This document shows, one piece after another, positions 6,083 to 8,427 of a stretch of 8,427 bases of DNA. Source of the stretch: CAYLJO01 sp964383905 (GTDB lineage: Bacteria; Acidobacteriota; Blastocatellia; Pyrinomonadales; Pyrinomonadaceae). Location of the stretch: the NCBI GenBank assembly GCA_964383905.1, contig CAYLJO010000259.1, positions 1 through 8,427 of the forward strand. The letters are read 5' to 3'. Under the pieces are notes generated by a model that did no database searches, was not told where the DNA came from, and saw nothing but the letters and a program-made list of their open reading frames with translations. A program made the position numbers and the translations under genes. Each line of letters starts with the position of its first letter. Positions within the stretch are counted from its first letter, which is position 1.

Positions 6083-6485
6083 TTACGCCATCATCCGCGT
6101 CGTGCCGCGCGTCGAACGGGAGGAGTTTATCAACGCCGGCGTGATCCTCTCCTGCCCCGACCACCGGTTCCTCAAAGCTCGCCTCGAACTGGATGAGCGT
6201 CGCCTGGCCGCGCTTGACCCGACCGTTGACGTCGAGACTGTTCAAGGTCACCTGAGAACGATCTCGATGATCTGCGACGGCGGTGCGCAGGCAGGCGTGA
6301 TCGGTCGGCTGCCACAGCGGGCGCGTTTCCATTGGCTGGTTGCGCCTCGAAGCACCATTATCCAGAGCTCGCCGGTCCACTCGGGCCTCTGTGCCGACCC
6401 GGAGGCCGCCCTCGAACACCTCCTCGATAAGATGGTTCGACCGCCCGTCGCACGTTCCGAGTCGTCGCCCGGTGACAAGCCTTAA
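6060..6485 (+). CDS. DUF3037 domain protein
   Basis: This 141-residue protein matches the DUF3037 pattern as I know it, in the segment FDYAIIRVVPRVEREEFINAG near residues 6-27. No catalytic motif, signal peptide or membrane segment is visible, so it should be cytoplasmic; the function is unknown. The GTG start overlaps the end of the kinase gene by 23 bases and follows GGAGGAGG at the right distance, so both proteins are probably made together in similar amounts. A longer in-frame reading from 5958 lies wholly inside the kinase gene and lacks family-like residues. I recall HipA-like kinases and DUF3037 proteins being neighbours in other genomes, which suggests a partner, substrate or regulator of the kinase. 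The C-terminal 15 residues look disordered. Confidence 0.83.
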   Translation: MPELCSFDYAIIRVVPRVEREEFINAGVILSCPDHRFLKARLELDERRLAALDPTVDVETVQGHLRTISMICDGGAQAGVIGRLPQRARFHWLVAPRSTIIQSSPVHSGLCADPEAALEHLLDKMVRPPVARSESSPGDKP

Positions 6486-6848
6486 AGCGCGCTTGTAATG
6501 CCCAACATTGACAGCGGTTTACATATGCGTGCGACGGTATTTCTGTCTCGAAAGTTAACCGCCCCTTCAAGAGGAAGCCGGCGAAGCGACGCAACACGGG
6601 TCGCGCCGGAGGCCGGTTTCAAATGAAAGTAGACCCGACCGGAACGTCCGGCGACCGGTACTTCAACGGGTGACTGCCTAACGGTGAGCAGTGGTTTGGT
6701 GGAATCAATCCGGTCCGGCCGTGAGCTAAGGAATACCTCGACGGCTCCTGCGCCTGGCGAAGCCTGATAATCGACCAGGCAAACTCGCCTGCCCTCATTT
6801 GGCTGCTCATCTCAAGAGCGGGAGCAGGTGGAGTCGTCAAACACCCGT
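6486..6848. other. Convergent non-coding region
   Basis: No convincing gene lies here. AAGCGCGCTT (6485-6494) is a perfect palindrome overlapping the DUF3037 stop codon. CCGG-AGG-CCGG (6606-6616) followed by TTTC, and CCGGA-ACG-TCCGG (6639-6651), are small hairpins that might help end transcription from either side, but neither has a proper T-tract. A 77-codon open frame on the minus strand begins at GTG 6852, overlapping the receptor stop, but its composition is not protein-like. Confidence 0.5.
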
Positions 6849-8427
6849 TCACCTTTCACTTGAGGACGACCAGCGCAAGCCGAACATGAAGGTCCGGTCA
6901 TAAAATTCCCGCTGGATAGGATACTGCGGGCTCCCCTGATAGAACCCGAATACTTCATTGTTCAGATTCAGCCCGGAGACGATGAGCTGAAGTCGGCGCT
7001 TGAGGCGGATACTGGCCTGCGCGTCCAATTGTGTATGCGCGTAGAGGTACACATCGCCATTCGGTCCTCTCAGCCCGAGGTCTGCGCCGTCAGTGAAATT
7101 GTACTGGAAAATATAGGCGTCGTTGTGCGTCACGCCGAGCCGCGACGAGAGCCGGCCTCTGTCGTACGTCACGTCGAGGTTATAGTTGTTTGGCGCCTGG
7201 CGGAGCAGCGGCGGGTTATCCGACCGGTTTGGGACGATGGCTTTCGATTTAGTGTAACTGTAGTTGGCCGACACCCCGAGGCCACTGAGGAGTCCCGGCA
7301 AGAATGTGAGGCGCTGTTGCACCGTCGTCTCAAAGCCGAAGATGTGCGCTTTCTCTCCGTTGATCGGTTGTACCTGTTGGAATCCGTTGTATATTCCCCC
7401 CGTTGTAACCGGTGTTTGCAAGCTATAGATGGGGTTTCTTAAGTCTTTGTAAAACACCCCGGCTTGAATGAGGCCAAAGGGCTTCAGGTAGCGCTCGACC
7501 AGGAGGTCGAAATTATTAGCCCGCGTTGGCTTGAGGGCCGGATTACCTACCCTCACCAACTGCCTTCTGTCGTCCTGGACGATGTATGGTGGGAGGTCAC
7601 TGAAATTGGGCCGGGCAATGCCGATCCCGTAGGCGGCGCGGAGATTCGTATTCGGAGTAATCGCGTACTGGAATTGCACGCTCGGCAGGACGTTCGTATA
7701 GGTGTTGTTCCCCAGGACAGGAGTCGTCGAGACATAGTTACCGCCTGCGTCGAACGTCACGTGGTAGCCGGTGAATTTTGATTGCGTCGTCTCGAATCGC
7801 ACACCCGTCTGTAAGCGGGCACGGCCGAAGCCGATCGTATTCATCGCGTAGCCCGCATAGACGCGTTCGGTCGTATCGTAGTTGTTGGGGTCTGAACGCT
7901 GGTGAGATGATCTCACATTGAGCGTGAGGGCGCCCGGAGTCGCCGCGGTCAAAGCCAGAATCTTGTTGAAATCGGAGAGCGGGCCCATCCTGTAATCTCC
8001 GAAGTAATAGTGTGGGTCCGTAACGTTTCCCAACACTTGACTCAACAGTATTGCGGGGCCTCCATCCGGCGCGCTATAGACCTGTTCATTGATGATCTGC
8101 TTCTTATTCCCGTTACGGATCTTGGCGCCTACCTCCCAGGAGCCGAAGTGAGAACGAAAGGAATACTGCCTGTTCAGCGACACAGATCCTTCCAGGTCGA
8201 GCTCCCTGGCGTGATCGTCAACCGGAATGATGGTCCCGGAAAGAGCGTAAGTTGCCGGGTCGTAGATGTTGACGCCATTCAGTACCGGGAACTTTGGAGT
8301 GAAAGGGTTGGTGGTGTCGATCCCGAACGCCACATTGGACGGCCCGTTAAAAAAGGCGAAGGAAAAGCCTCCTTTCTGACGCGAGCGGGAAACTGCGAAT
8401 TGGTAATTGAGTAGGTAGTGTCCCAGG
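6849..8427 (-). CDS. TonB-dependent receptor, C-terminal beta-barrel part (5' end outside window)
   Basis: The frame is open from the right edge, where the last complete codon begins at 8426, to the TGA at 6851-6849, giving about 525 residues of an outer-membrane, energy-coupled uptake receptor. The first GTG visible at 8333 is not the real start, since family-like coding continues upstream of it. Barrel features include TERVYAGYAMN (about 7869-7837), GVRFETT (about 7812-7792), the ARPNFSDLPP segment (about 7616-7587) with GNPALKP after it (about 7547-7527), and alternating aromatic strands to the end. These resemble the Xanthomonas/Caulobacter-type receptors (TIGR01782-like). The last strand FMFGLRW is followed by a polar SSSSER tail, unusual because such barrels normally end on an aromatic residue. 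The plug domain and signal peptide are beyond the edge, and the ligand cannot be told. Confidence 0.92.
   Translation of the reverse strand, partial: LGHYLLNYQFAVSRSRQKGGFSFAFFNGPSNVAFGIDTTNPFTPKFPVLNGVNIYDPATYALSGTIIPVDDHARELDLEGSVSLNRQYSFRSHFGSWEVGAKIRNGNKKQIINEQVYSAPDGGPAILLSQVLGNVTDPHYYFGDYRMGPLSDFNKILALTAATPGALTLNVRSSHQRSDPNNYDTTERVYAGYAMNTIGFGRARLQTGVRFETTQSKFTGYHVTFDAGGNYVSTTPVLGNNTYTNVLPSVQFQYAITPNTNLRAAYGIGIARPNFSDLPPYIVQDDRRQLVRVGNPALKPTRANNFDLLVERYLKPFGLIQAGVFYKDLRNPIYSLQTPVTTGGIYNGFQQVQPINGEKAHIFGFETTVQQRLTFLPGLLSGLGVSANYSYTKSKAIVPNRSDNPPLLRQAPNNYNLDVTYDRGRLSSRLGVTHNDAYIFQYNFTDGADLGLRGPNGDVYLYAHTQLDAQASIRLKRRLQLIVSGLNLNNEVFGFYQGSPQYPIQREFYDRTFMFGLRWSSSSER

Noticed and set aside
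6619..6852. A 77-codon minus-strand open frame whose GTG start overlaps the receptor stop codon
   Set aside because: The overlap looks like coupling, but the sequence is rich in Pro, Ser and Cys, has no recognisable domain, and no clear ribosome binding site precedes it.
7029..7442. A 137-codon plus-strand open frame inside the receptor gene
   Set aside because: The minus strand has continuous TonB-dependent receptor coding across it, and this frame has no recognisable features.

Overview
The window reads as a stretch of chromosome from a Gram-negative bacterium with fairly high GC content. The outer membrane is inferred from a TonB-dependent receptor at the right edge and a Tat-exported periplasmic enzyme near the left. 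The lineage cannot be fixed from sequence alone. The receptor type, the mix of families and the degenerate CTCTGTG-type and ATCTGA-type repeats in the left spacer would fit an environmental lineage such as Acidobacteriota (Blastocatellia-like), but this is a tentative inference.

Layout. Bases 1-621 are non-coding and repeat-rich. Next comes a plus-strand group for the cell envelope: a Tat-exported metallophosphoesterase (622-1536), a membrane-anchored CuA-type cupredoxin (1541-1972) and a monohaem cytochrome c (2079-2600). Converging on it is a minus-strand LysE-family exporter (2758-3371) whose frame is broken by one missing base in a four-C run at 2909-2912. Divergent from the exporter is an Lrp/AsnC-family regulator (3503-3964). 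An inverted repeat in the shared 131-bp spacer is a plausible operator, giving the classic regulator/exporter pair for amino acids.

A second plus-strand group follows: an unusual isocitrate/isopropylmalate-type dehydrogenase (4192-5277), a HipA-like kinase (5300-6082) and a DUF3037 protein (6060-6485) whose start lies inside the kinase gene behind a very strong ribosome binding site. Kinase and DUF3037 appear translationally coupled and have no HipB-type antitoxin beside them. Bases 6486-6848 are non-coding. The rest (6849 to the right edge, minus strand) is the C-terminal barrel of a TonB-dependent receptor whose start lies outside the window.

The parts most worth following up are the HipA-like kinase/DUF3037 cassette, which has no known function, the phosphoesterase/CuA/cytochrome c trio, which looks like a small periplasmic redox module, and the frameshift in the exporter, which is either a sequence error or a real loss of function.
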